From: Cyanobium sp. Morenito 9A2
Lineage (GTDB): Bacteria; Cyanobacteriota; Cyanobacteriia; PCC-6307; Cyanobiaceae
Assembly: GCF_024345575.1 (NCBI RefSeq)
Contig: NZ_JAGQBJ010000001.1
Coordinates: 1 to 64,000, forward strand
Reading direction: 5' to 3'
Length of the DNA stretch: 64,000 nt
Each line of letters opens with the position of its first letter. Positions within the stretch are counted from its first letter, which is position 1. A program made the translations under genes and the position numbers. Shown here piece after piece: positions 1 to 8,672 of the stretch. The notes beneath the pieces are model-generated. The model was not told the origin of the DNA. It was given only the letters and a program-made list of their open reading frames with translations, and searched no databases.

Positions 1-386
1 AGGAGCTCACCAGCCTCTACCCGGCGCCGACGTTCATCCGCTCCGACAACGGACCGGAATTCATCGCCGAGGCCCTGCGGGACTGGTGCGAGGCCAGTGA
101 GACCACCAGCACGGCCTACATCGAGCCAGGATCCCCGTGGGAGAACGGCTATGCCGAATCGTTCAACGGGCGATTCCGTGATGAGTTCCTCAACACCGAG
201 CTGTTCAGCACCGCTCCAGAGGCTCAACTCCTCGCCGATCGCTGGCCAACGCGAGGAATAAGGACGCTCAGGCCCCACTCGGCCCTCCAGGGGCGTACGC
301 CCCTGGAGGCAGCTCAACCAAGAGCTGCCGCATGACCAAGACCACCCACTCTCATAAGCACTGGACCGATAAAGGGGGTCACGTCA
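1..386 (+). mobile_element. Right end of an IS3-family insertion sequence
   Basis: The transposase tail is followed by about 50 non-coding bases ending in AAGGGGGTCACGTCA (372-386). This resembles IS3-family right terminal repeats, which commonly end in GGTCA-like bases after a G-run. The left end and any target duplication lie outside the window, so the boundary at 386 is inferred from this motif. Confidence 0.5.
3..335 (+). CDS. IS3-family transposase OrfB, C-terminal part (partial)
   Basis: This is the last 110 codons of an rve/DDE integrase-core transposase, cut by the window edge. The second catalytic Asp is seen in IRSDNGPEF and the catalytic Glu in [20 protein letters not shown]; the first Asp would lie upstream. 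The end [14 protein letters not shown] is typical of IS3-family OrfB. Between LADRW and LRPHSAL the reading frame gives PTRGIRT, where relatives usually have a polar stretch such as RNEYN. The next frame there reads more like the family (N-x-R-N-K-D), so a pair of compensating small indels is possible. Whether the element is intact cannot be judged from this fragment. Confidence 0.85.
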   Translation, partial: ELTSLYPAPTFIRSDNGPEFIAEALRDWCEASETTSTAYIEPGSPWENGYAESFNGRFRDEFLNTELFSTAPEAQLLADRWPTRGIRTLRPHSALQGRTPLEAAQPRAAA

Positions 387-741
387 CCTTGACCTCCCTT
401 TCAGCAGCGTGGTCCCGCTGGGTCCCTAGGGACCAGGTTGACGTTGCTGATGCCGCCCCCAGGGACCAGGGCCTCCTTACCCAGGGGTGCAGGCCGATCT
501 CAACGGGCACCCCCATCACAGACGCTGTTCAGGAACGAACAAGAACTCTTCAAGCGAGCGGCAACGCAGGTTGCGTGGAGTGCAGGGCTCTGATGAGGGT
601 GAGCCCGCCGGCGTTGGAGCCAACGGGGTCTCAAGGGCAGATCAGAGGAACCGGTGACCACGAACGTCACCCGGGCTGTGGGCACCACCCCATGGGCGAA
701 GACCGCGGCGATGACTGTCGGGTCATTGGAGGACAGGGTGT
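387..741. other. Non-coding stretch after the IS end
   Basis: I see no credible gene on either strand here. The open frames have the scrambled composition expected of random high-G+C DNA. The only structure noticed is a perfect 14-bp palindrome, GGTCCCTAGGGACC, near 422-435. The tract may hold decayed accessory sequence. Confidence 0.4.
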
Positions 742-885
742 TCAGACCAGACTGATCTGGGCCAGAACGCCCTGGCCGGTCAGCAGCTCAGTGCCCAGGC
801 CGATCGCAAAACCAAGCATGGCAAGGTGGCCATTCCAGGTTTCAGCGAAAGCAACGAATCCAAAGCGGGGAGTGGGCTCAGCCAA
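742..885 (-). CDS. hli: High-light-inducible protein (Hlip/SCP)
   Basis: This 47-residue protein fits the one-helix chlorophyll-binding Hlip family, which binds chlorophyll in thylakoids and protects photosystem II under light stress. It begins MAEPTPRFGF and continues through FAETWNGHLAMLGFAIG and ELLTGQGVLAQI, matching the Hlip core ExxNGRxAMxGF and the usual C-terminal LTGQG-x-L-x-QI. The frame is open much further upstream, but family homology starts at residue 3. The TTG at 885 gives the length usual for small Hlips, and no ATG is available there. The conserved Arg that pairs with the chlorophyll-ligating Glu is His, which is unusual. No strong Shine-Dalgarno is seen, but a perfect 7-bp inverted repeat lies just upstream (898-918). 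The gene sits alone in a gene-poor tract beside an IS end. Confidence 0.8.
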   Translation of the reverse strand: MAEPTPRFGFVAFAETWNGHLAMLGFAIGLGTELLTGQGVLAQISLV

Positions 886-897
886 GAACGTGATCAG

Positions 898-918
898 TTG
901 TTGCACTAAACGCAACAA
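898..918 (-). promoter_or_regulatory. Inverted repeat in the hli leader
   Basis: Arms TTGTTGC (898-904) and GCAACAA (912-918) pair perfectly around a 7-base spacer, 12 bases before the proposed TTG start of hli. Upstream on the same strand is an A/T-rich TTTATAT that could act as a -10 box. It could be an operator or a leader hairpin; the role is inferred. Confidence 0.4.
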
Positions 919-1723
919 GATATAAAGAAAATGGGGGGGGGCTTGGTTCGGCCAGCCGATCGACAGCCCAGTCCAGGGTGTGGATCCCCAGCAAATTGGG
1001 CCCAGGGGCCCGTCAGGGGGAGCCGGCCCCAGCCAGGTCGCCCGTGCGCCAGCACTCCGCTGACACCGCCTCATGCCGACCTGGCTGGCGCCCATGCTGC
1101 TGCTCCTGGCCGCTGGGCCATCGCAGCGGGCCTCCCCGGCCCAGTTGAGGACTCCATCAAGGCAACGGTCAAACTCAACCCAGCCGTGCCAGGACCCCAT
1201 CAGCGCGTCTTGTCCTGCGGCTCCAAGGGGAGCGCCATGGGGCAAGCAGGTATCCAGGACGGTGATCCCATGGGGGAGGACCGCACCTTGAACCCCCGAC
1301 CCGGTTGTTTGCAAGACGACGCTGCAAAGGTGGGGTCGTGCTGCAGCCGTGGGTGGGACGGTCACCGGAGGCGGTGCCGACGCCGGCGTGGTGAGCTCGG
1401 CTGAGCTGCTCCCTGCGACCCATCAGCTGGACAAGCACGGTCTTGGCTCAACCCGGGCCAGATGAGCGTCGACAACCAGCGATCAAATCAACCGGGGGCT
1501 TAAAGCCCCAGTCAGCTTCCGCTGGCTCCGTCAGGCAGCATCTGGGCATCCAGCCATCGGAGTGGTAGTCCGACCATCTGGCTTGCCAGGACGAAAGCCG
1601 CGCTCCCGGCCATGGCCTGCACGAAACCCTGTCGGTGCTTTGAGGCAGCGCCCTAGGACTGGCAGAGGCGAGACCGTGACCCGGAACACATTTTGGTGTA
1701 ATCAACGACAGACAGTTCGGCGT
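919..1723. other. Gene-poor stretch
   Basis: No credible coding sequence was recognised on either strand over about 800 bases. The open frames here are rich in Pro, Gly, Arg, Cys and Trp, have no family resemblance and overlap each other. A G-run (931-939) is the only simple-sequence feature. It may be decayed accessory DNA. Confidence 0.4.
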
Positions 1724-1749
1724 TTGACCGTCAAATACTTTCCTATGGT
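1724..1749 (+). promoter_or_regulatory. Possible promoter/operator before the 1792 gene
   Basis: TTGACC (1724-1729) resembles a -35 box and TATGGT (1744-1749) a -10 box, though the 14-base spacing is short. The -35-like element is part of a hyphenated palindrome, TTGAC-C-GTCAA (1724-1734), which could be a repressor site. The -10-like box lies about 40 bases before the small ORF starting at 1792. Confidence 0.3.
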
Positions 1750-1791
1750 TGATGGGTGGATGATCCATCCGCTTCGTACCCAACCTTCCCA

Positions 1792-1968
1792 ATGGCCAAA
1801 GCCACCACGAGTCCTGCCCGCGAGCAAGCCCTTCGGGACTCCCTTCGCGTCCGTTACGCCGCCGCCGCCGCCGCTGGCAACATCGACCTGAAAAAGGCTC
1901 TCAACCACGAAGCCACCTATCTGGGCATTCAGCTCAGCAGGATCGACGGCTCGCCCGACAACCACTGA
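1792..1968 (+). CDS. Small conserved-looking hypothetical protein (58 aa)
   Basis: The protein begins MAKATTSPAREQALRDSLR and contains a helical stretch with NIDLKKALNHEATYLGIQL. The composition is balanced (charged residues, Ala-rich helices, no Pro/Arg bias), unlike the spurious frames around it. The ATG at 1792 is preferred to one 36 bases upstream because the family-like helix starts there and the promoter-like boxes fit. It is probably a soluble, mostly helical protein. I do not recognise a domain and assign no function. A weak hairpin with a T-rich tail follows the stop. Confidence 0.55.
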   Translation: MAKATTSPAREQALRDSLRVRYAAAAAAGNIDLKKALNHEATYLGIQLSRIDGSPDNH

Positions 1969-2012
1969 ACTCAGCTGGTTCAAGGCTCCTCGATCGATGC
2001 TGGCTGAAGGTT

Positions 2013-2042
2013 GGTGGTGTGATCCACCCCTTCTTCTTTTTC
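2013..2042 (+). terminator. Weak hairpin with T-rich tail
   Basis: GGTGG (2013-2017) can pair with CCACC (2024-2028) around a 6-base loop, followed by TTCTTCTTTTTC. It lies about 45 bases after the stop of the 1792-1968 gene. The 5-bp stem is short, so this is a weak candidate. Confidence 0.35.
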
Positions 2043-3076
2043 TACACGGTCCTTGGACGTTCGTGCCTTCTTGACCCCTGGGTCGTTCCCACCCTGGCTG
2101 CAGGAAATGGCGGGCAGGGCTTTAGGGGCGAAACGAACCTCCCTAGATGTGACCTCCCAGCGGGTTGTTCAGTTGACGATGGGGTGAGAGCTCGCCATGG
2201 TCGGAGCGTCGCCGCCTTCGACAGGCCTCACCCCTCCATGCCTGGCTCACCCAATGGCAAGTGCTGATCAGCCTTTGGTCGTCCTGTAAGTGGCGGGCTC
2301 TTCCCGTGAGGGGTTGTTGTGGCATCGGCGGATCGATGCCGTAATCGTCGCAGCCAGCGGCGGATGCTCAATCAGCAACTGCTGCAGGCTGTGCCACCTG
2401 CGGACCTGCGCAGCGCTCCGCCGTATCGCCGGGGTCCTCTGAGTTCCCCTTGCCACCGTTGGCCGGCCCATCAAGGGCAGCGGTCCGCGATGACACTTGC
2501 CGATGGCATCTCCGAAGAAGTGGAACCTTGATCCCATCCATCCTTTTGGTCGCCACCAGTGGGACCCGACGGGCGACAGGCTCCCATTTCGACAGCTAGC
2601 CGCAGACTTCCGCTAAGCAGTGAAAGGCAGTGGCCGTTGGATAGGGATGACCGGCTCGGCCATCGCATCACAGGCGATCGCAGGCTGGGCTGCGCACGGG
2701 AAGCCGGCTATGGAGCACGCCAGCCGCCTGGCCCGTGCCGTCTGGTGCCTCTCTGAATAGGGGATCAACGGCCACCGGGTTCTCCTGGGCATCGCCTCCC
2801 TCTATTGCTCGGGTACTGGCGCAATGCTTGCCGCCTCCTGGAGCTCAATCCCATCCGCACCGGGTCCCCACAGCCCGCTGACCAACGGGAATGCCGAACG
2901 CTATGGCCTCCGGCCGACTTCGCCTTCATCAAGACGATTCTGGCGGAATGGGTCTACATGAGCAGCTGCCATGCCTCCAGGTGCTGCTGATCGCTGCATG
3001 GCCTGATGAGAAAACACACTTAGACCACGCACACCGCCACCTTCCCGTCCGGCCGGCTGCCCAGATTCACCGATCC
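2043..3076. other. Gene-poor stretch
   Basis: About 1 kb without a recognisable gene. A short frame beginning near 2647 (MTGSAIASQAIAGWAAHG) has plausible composition but is only 37 codons and unsupported. One HIP1 octamer (GCGATCGC) lies at about 2674-2681. I see no transposase remnant or RNA gene. Confidence 0.4.
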
Positions 3077-3319
3077 TCAAGAGTGGAACAGCAGCACCAG
3101 GCCATTGGTGAGCTGGTGAAACTCCCGCTCCTCGCGGCTGAGGTCAAGGCCCACCTGCAGCCCTTCCTTGAGGGCGTCATCGAAGGGTGGCGCACCCGGG
3201 GGCTGGCCCGCCCGCCAGAGCGCGGCAATGCCCACGGGGGTGGCATGCCAGCTGAAGCAGGCCGTTGTGCCAATTGATGGCTCCTTCAGCGCGTCTTCAA
3301 GCAGCTCGCGGATCGCCAT
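3077..3319 (-). CDS. Conserved-looking hypothetical protein (80 aa)
   Basis: The protein starts MAIRELLEDALKEPSIGTTA and continues with FSWHATPVGIAALW, FDDALKEGLQVGLDLSREER and a hydrophobic end, NGLVLLFHS. Acidic and amphipathic composition with normal codon usage makes it look real, in contrast to overlapping frames. No transmembrane segment or known domain is recognised. It is divergent from the glycosyltransferase gene starting at 3425, with a 105-base spacer, and belongs to no obvious operon. Function unknown. Confidence 0.55.
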   Translation of the reverse strand: MAIRELLEDALKEPSIGTTACFSWHATPVGIAALWRAGQPPGAPPFDDALKEGLQVGLDLSREEREFHQLTNGLVLLFHS

Positions 3320-3424
3320 GGCCCAAGGGAACTGGGCACAGCATCGGAATCTCTGCGCTGGGTCGCAATCAGCTGAGAGCTTTCGTGACGTCTAACGTGG
3401 TGGAGGGCCATCTACGGTGCGCCC

Positions 3425-4618
3425 ATGCATGGCCTTCCCGCTCCGATCGCCCTCGTGCACGAGTGGTTCACGCCCCGGTCCGTGGGCGGATCCGAGCAGG
3501 TGGTGCGTGCCCTCGACCCGGTGCTCACGCCCCAGCTGTTCGCCTTGGTGGATGGAGAAAGCCGCCGCGACGACAGCTGGCTGGCCGGCCGGAGCATCCG
3601 CACGTCTTTCATCCAGCATCTGCCCTGGGGGGTCAGCCATGTGCAGCACTATCTGCCGCTGCTCCCCCTGGCGATCGAGCAGCTTGATCTCGCTGGATTC
3701 CCTCTGGTGCTGAGCAGCAACCATTTGGTCGCCAAAGGGGTGCTCACGGGTCCCGACCAGCTTCACGTCAGTTACGTACATACGCCCGTGCGCTACGCCT
3801 GGGACCAGATGCACGTCTACCTGGCCCACTCCGCCCTGGCCCGCGGACCCCTGGGTCCCTTGATCCGCTGGCAGCTGCACCGGCTGCGCCTCTGGGACAC
3901 GGTCAGCAGCGGCAGGGTTGATGCCCTTGTGGCCAATTCACGCTTCACGGCACGCAGGATCAGCCGTTACTGGCGCCGGGACAGTGTGGTGGTGCCGCCG
4001 CCGGTGGCGCTTGATCGTTTCCACCCTGGCGCCACCCGCGACGACGTCTATCTTTCCGTCTGTCGCCTGGTGCCCTACAAGCGGGTGGACCTGGTGATCG
4101 AGGTCTTCAATCGCCTCGGCCTGCCGTTGCTGGTGGTGGGTGATGGCCCGGAGCGGCGACGGCTGGAGGCGATGGCGGGACCCACCGTGAGGCTGCTGGG
4201 ACGGCGCAGTGCGGCTGAGGTGAGCGAGTTGATGGGGCGCTGTCGCGCCTACGTCTATGCGGGGCTCGAGGATTTCGGCATTGCGCCGGTGGAGGCCATG
4301 GCGGCTGGAGCGCCCGTGATCGGTCTCGGCCAGGGAGGGCTTCTCGACAGCGTGCGCTGTTTGAGCACCGGTGTCTCCGGCCCCACCGGTCTGCTGTTTC
4401 CCGAGCAGACCGTGGCTTCGCTGCAGGCAGCCCTGTCCCACTTCCACGACCAGGCCCTCTGGCGGCGCTTCTCCGGCGAGGCCCTGCGCGTCTGGGCCGA
4501 AAGCTTCTCCCCTGAGCGCTTCCAGCAGCGAATGCTGAGCGTTCTCGAGCGCAACTGGGATCAACATCAGCGGAGGCTCGCCCATGACAGTCGCCCCGGT
4601 GCTGTGCCTCTGCTTTGA
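3425..4618 (+). CDS. GT4-family glycosyltransferase
   Basis: This is a retaining GT-B glycosyltransferase (group 1, GT4) that probably transfers a nucleotide-activated sugar, or mannose, to a polyprenyl-linked or polysaccharide acceptor on the cytoplasmic face. The N-terminal domain opens IALVHEWFTPRSVGGSEQVV with the acceptor-side Gly-Gly loop. The C-terminal domain has VVGDGPERRRLE and the EX7E-type motif EDFGIAPVE around residues 282-290, which binds the donor phosphates. Its 397 residues are normal for the family. Forty-one bases separate it from a sugar-phosphate transferase on the same strand, suggesting one exopolysaccharide or lipopolysaccharide unit. TACGGT, about 15 bases before the ATG, could be part of a -10 box. 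The sugar specificity cannot be read from sequence. Confidence 0.9.
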   Translation: MHGLPAPIALVHEWFTPRSVGGSEQVVRALDPVLTPQLFALVDGESRRDDSWLAGRSIRTSFIQHLPWGVSHVQHYLPLLPLAIEQLDLAGFPLVLSSNHLVAKGVLTGPDQLHVSYVHTPVRYAWDQMHVYLAHSALARGPLGPLIRWQLHRLRLWDTVSSGRVDALVANSRFTARRISRYWRRDSVVVPPPVALDRFHPGATRDDVYLSVCRLVPYKRVDLVIEVFNRLGLPLLVVGDGPERRRLEAMAGPTVRLLGRRSAAEVSELMGRCRAYVYAGLEDFGIAPVEAMAAGAPVIGLGQGGLLDSVRCLSTGVSGPTGLLFPEQTVASLQAALSHFHDQALWRRFSGEALRVWAESFSPERFQQRMLSVLERNWDQHQRRLAHDSRPGAVPLL

Positions 4619-4659
4619 GTGACCCCGTGGGCTGGAACGCCGCACCCGGGGATCATTGA

Positions 4660-5421
4660 ATGTTGTCCATGGCTGATAGCACGCTGAGCCCATCCACCTG
4701 CCTTTTGCCCGAATGCCCTGGGACTGTGTTGCTGGTGGATGTTGATCACCAGGGCCTGTCTGTGGCGCCAACGGCCCAGGATCTGATCAACGCCCAGGCC
4801 AAGGGGTCACGGGTGCTCAAGCGCAGCGGTGATCTGGTCTTTGCCGCCCTCGTCCTGACGCTGGGCTCCCCGGTGCTGTTGGCCCTGGCCTTGGTGGTCA
4901 AGCTGAGTTCGCGCGGGCCGGTGTTCTACGTGCAGCGGCGGGTGGGCCGTGGCTACCGTGATTTCGGCTGCATCAAGTTCCGCACGATGCGCAGGGACGC
5001 CGATCGGATCCTGCCTGATCTTCTGAAGCGCTCGCCTGAGCTGGAGGCTGAATTCAGGAACGATTTCAAGCTCAAGGACGACCCGCGCATCACACCGATC
5101 GGCAAGTTCCTCCGTCGCTCCAGTCTTGATGAGCTACCCCAGTTCGTCAATGTGCTGCGGGGTGAGATGAGTGTGGTCGGTCCACGCCCGATTGTGCGTG
5201 CAGAGTTAAAGCGCTACGGCCGACAGATGGATGAGGTGTTGGCGGTTCGGCCCGGGCTCACCGGCCTCTGGCAGGTCTCGGGGCGCAACAACCTCAGTTA
5301 TGAAACCCGTGTTGGGTTGGATGTGAGCTACTCGCGCCGACGCACCCTTGTGATGGATCTGGGTATCATCCTGCGCACCATTGGCGTGATCCTCTTCCCC
5401 CGCGACCGCGGTGCCTACTGA
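4660..5421 (+). CDS. Bacterial sugar transferase (undecaprenyl-phosphate sugar phosphotransferase type)
   Basis: The protein belongs to the bacterial sugar transferase family (PF02397; WcaJ/RfbP catalytic domain), which loads a sugar 1-phosphate from UDP-sugar onto undecaprenyl phosphate to start a surface polysaccharide. After about 55 variable residues there is one membrane-embedded helix (VFAALVLTLGSPVLLALALV, about 57-80). Then come YVQRRVGRGYRDFGCIKFRT, LRRSSLDELPQFVNVLRGEM, VVGPRP and RPGLTGLWQVSGRN, all hallmarks of the family. It lacks the four N-terminal transmembrane helices of full-length WcaJ, so it is the short form. It follows the GT4 gene directly and convergently faces cbiB 24 bases downstream. 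Confidence 0.9.
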   Translation: MLSMADSTLSPSTCLLPECPGTVLLVDVDHQGLSVAPTAQDLINAQAKGSRVLKRSGDLVFAALVLTLGSPVLLALALVVKLSSRGPVFYVQRRVGRGYRDFGCIKFRTMRRDADRILPDLLKRSPELEAEFRNDFKLKDDPRITPIGKFLRRSSLDELPQFVNVLRGEMSVVGPRPIVRAELKRYGRQMDEVLAVRPGLTGLWQVSGRNNLSYETRVGLDVSYSRRRTLVMDLGIILRTIGVILFPRDRGAY

Positions 5422-5445
5422 GTCCTCGGCCAGGTTCTCAGTCGC

Positions 5446-6486
5446 TTAAGCCCCTGGAGCCATGGGGAGCGCCAGGGTTGCCGCGAGGGCCACCCCCAGG
5501 CTGATCCCCAGCCAGAGGGCCTCCAGCTGCCGGCTGCGCCCCAGGAGGCTCCGCACACCCGCAGCCGTCACCGGTGCCAGGCCAGCTCCCACCACGGGCT
5601 TGTCCACCCATTGGCCGCCGTAACGGTTGGCTCCCCCCAGCCGCAGCCCAAGGGCGTGGGCGTAGGCGGCCTGGGAGACCCCCGCATTGGGAGATGGATC
5701 CGATGCACCATCGGCCAGGGCTTGCTGGAGCCGCTTGATGGGCTGCCCAGCCAGCAGCCCCAGACCCAGGGCCACCAACCGGCAGGGCAGCCACGTGAGC
5801 CCATCGTCGAGGCGGGCCCCGGCGGTGCCCAACCAGCGCAGGCGTCCCCGGCGGTAGCCAAGCATCGAATCGAGCGTGCTCGTCGCCTTGAAGGACCAGG
5901 CCAAAGCCAAGGGCCCTGGGCCGCCCAGGGGCCAGAGCAATCCCCCCAGCAACATCCAGAACAGCGGCGCGAACAAGCCATCGACGGCGTTCTCGGAGGC
6001 GGTCTCCGCCGCCCCCCGCAGAATCTCCGCCTCAGGGAGCCCCTCCACGTCGCGGCCGACGATCCAGCCGAGGCGCTCTCGCGCCTGCTCCAGATCATCG
6101 CCATCCAGGGCGGCGAGCACCCCCTCGACGGCCTGCTCGAGGCTGCGGCCGGCCAGGGCGCTGGCCAGGCCGATCATCATCAGCGGCAGCCCGAGACCCG
6201 GCAGTGCCAGCGCCAGGTGTTCCACCGCCAGAGCGGTGGCGGCGCTGCCCCCCACCAGCACGAGGGTGATCAGCACCCCCGCCAGCCGCAGGGCAGCGGG
6301 CCGATCACCCGCCCAGGCCTCCCCAAGCCGGCGCAGGTCAGTGATCACCCAGCCCATCACCTGCACCGGGTGCAGCCAGCGGTGCGGGTCACCGACGAGC
6401 CGATCGAGTCCGCAGGCGCAGGCCACCAACAGCCAGGCGACCATCGGCCAGCAGGCCGCAAAGGACGCAAGCAGCGTGGGGCTCAA
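5446..6486 (-). CDS. cbiB: Adenosylcobinamide-phosphate synthase CbiB/CobD
   Basis: This integral membrane enzyme attaches aminopropanol (phosphate) to adenosylcobyric acid in corrinoid biosynthesis. Family signatures include LDRLVGDPHRWLHPVQVMGW near the N-terminus, ETASENAVDGLFAPLFW in the middle and KATSTLDSMLGYR. DGLTWLPCRL and SDPSPNAGVSQAAYAHALG follow. Several hydrophobic segments fit a multi-pass protein, and 346 residues is slightly longer than usual. The start ATG overlaps the stop of the upstream membrane-protein gene by 4 bases, so the two are translationally coupled. With the CobT-like gene at 60818 it shows that the organism can make or salvage a cobamide, probably pseudocobalamin as is typical of Synechococcus-type cyanobacteria. 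Confidence 0.93.
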   Translation of the reverse strand: MSPTLLASFAACWPMVAWLLVACACGLDRLVGDPHRWLHPVQVMGWVITDLRRLGEAWAGDRPAALRLAGVLITLVLVGGSAATALAVEHLALALPGLGLPLMMIGLASALAGRSLEQAVEGVLAALDGDDLEQARERLGWIVGRDVEGLPEAEILRGAAETASENAVDGLFAPLFWMLLGGLLWPLGGPGPLALAWSFKATSTLDSMLGYRRGRLRWLGTAGARLDDGLTWLPCRLVALGLGLLAGQPIKRLQQALADGASDPSPNAGVSQAAYAHALGLRLGGANRYGGQWVDKPVVGAGLAPVTAAGVRSLLGRSRQLEALWLGISLGVALAATLALPMAPGA

Positions 6487-7550
6487 GCCCCCGCGCCGCG
6501 ATGACCCGGTCGGTGCAGCACCAGGGCCGCCGCCGCGAAGGCCGCCACCTCCAGGGGCAAGGCGAACCGGAGCCCCAGTACCTGGGTGAGAAGACCGATC
6601 CCCAGTGCTCCCAGCAGCCCGCCGAGGGCACCGCCCCGTTCCAGGAGCAACCAGCGCAGGGGTTCGTCGCCCCGATCAGCCAGGCTCACCACCACATGAC
6701 GGTCACTGCCGGCAGCCAGCAGCCCCATGGGCAGAAAGAGGAGCACCGATCCCCAGCCAGGCAAACCTGGAAGCTGGGTGGCCGCCAGCAGGATGGCGAT
6801 CAGCAGGTAGGGCAGTTGGGGCCCCAGGGGGGGGCGCAGCCGTGATCCCTCCAGGGTGCGGCCCAGTCCATAGGCCGTCAGCACCATGCCGAAGTCAAAG
6901 CAGTTCCCGGCCCCCACCGTTCGCACCCAGAGCGCCAGGAGGCCAAACAGGCTGCCAAAAAGGGCCCCCTGTGCGACCGTGCGGCCGACGAAGCCAAGCC
7001 GCAGGGATGCGGCTCCATCGCTGGAGCCCTGATCAGCTGCAGCGGCCCCGGGATCATGGGTCCGCCAGACGATCGGGAGCAACGGCAGCAGCAACACCAT
7101 GGCGTTGAGGTATTGCAGAACGGCCTTGCCGATCGGGAACAGCACCCCGGTGAGCAGGTTGCCGATCAACTGGCCAAGGGTGCTTCCCTGACGCAACTGG
7201 TCCATGGACGTCCAGGAGCGCCGCAGCAGGCTCTGCTGCAGCGGCAGGCCACTCATCTGCCCACCGAATCCGAACAACAGCATCGCCAACAGGGGCCAGA
7301 CCACCGAGGGTCCGGTGATTTTCAGACTCACCAGCAGTAGCAGCAACGCGCTGGCGATCTGTAGGCCATAGCCCGTGCTGGCACGGAACGGCAATGGCAC
7401 GAGGGCCGGCAGGGCCCCGAGAGCGGGCAGGAGGCTGTTGACCAAGGGGGAGGGGCTGAGCCCACTCACCAGCCAGCCGGTGGAGGCCACCGTAAGGGCA
7501 CCGCTGGCCTGGGCACTGGCCCAGGCCAGCGAAGGAAGCAGACTGCTCAT
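6483..7550 (-). CDS. MFS-like multi-pass membrane protein coupled to cbiB
   Basis: The 355-residue protein has about ten or eleven hydrophobic helices with few charged loops and resembles a major facilitator. There is a Gly-rich start (LAWASAQASGALTVASTGWL), a central polar loop around residues 165-185, and symmetrical halves. No substrate-defining motif is seen. Its stop overlaps the cbiB start (ATGA), so co-expression with a corrinoid gene is likely and a role in cobamide or precursor transport is possible but unproven. An alternative is a general drug or metabolite exporter. A long imperfect hairpin lies 10 bases before the ATG, between this gene and ilvC. Confidence 0.6.
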   Translation of the reverse strand: MSSLLPSLAWASAQASGALTVASTGWLVSGLSPSPLVNSLLPALGALPALVPLPFRASTGYGLQIASALLLLLVSLKITGPSVVWPLLAMLLFGFGGQMSGLPLQQSLLRRSWTSMDQLRQGSTLGQLIGNLLTGVLFPIGKAVLQYLNAMVLLLPLLPIVWRTHDPGAAAADQGSSDGAASLRLGFVGRTVAQGALFGSLFGLLALWVRTVGAGNCFDFGMVLTAYGLGRTLEGSRLRPPLGPQLPYLLIAILLAATQLPGLPGWGSVLLFLPMGLLAAGSDRHVVVSLADRGDEPLRWLLLERGGALGGLLGALGIGLLTQVLGLRFALPLEVAAFAAAALVLHRPGHRGAGA

Positions 7551-7560
7551 GGCACCAGGC

Positions 7561-7592
7561 GATCGGGGTCAGTTTGCCCCTGACCACCGATC
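7561..7592 (-). terminator. Long hairpin between ilvC and the MFS-like gene
   Basis: GATCGGGGTCAG (7561-7572) pairs with CTGACCACCGATC (7580-7592) with a single bulged base around a 7-base loop. There is no T-run on either strand. It sits 22 bases after the ilvC stop and 10 bases before the next ATG. It may end or stabilise the ilvC transcript or affect translation of the next gene. Calling it a terminator is an inference. Confidence 0.45.
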
Positions 7593-7614
7593 GAGGCAGT
7601 GCCTGGGGCGTCGC

Positions 7615-8656
<1,042 letters not shown>

Positions 8657-8672
8657 CCCCCCGGGGCTGGCC

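Noticed and set aside
419-438. Perfect palindrome around CCCTAGGG after the IS end
   Set aside because: Noted as structure only; no adjacent gene gives it a regulatory meaning.
332-925. A 197-codon plus-strand frame after the IS end
   Set aside because: It has no family similarity and runs antisense over the Hlip gene, whose motif is unmistakable.
886-1365. Extension of the Hlip frame upstream to 1365
   Set aside because: The added 160 residues are unstructured and Hlip proteins of this type are about 45-60 residues long.
931-1404. Plus-strand frame MGGGLVRPADR...
   Set aside because: Cys/Arg/Pro-rich translation with no hydrophobic core or motif, starting in a G-run.
1448-1792. Minus-strand 114-codon frame
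   Set aside because: Composition is random-like and no homology is recognised.
2647-2760. Short frame MTGSAIASQAIAGWAAHG (37 aa)
   Set aside because: Pleasant composition but too short, without promoter, ribosome site or known family.
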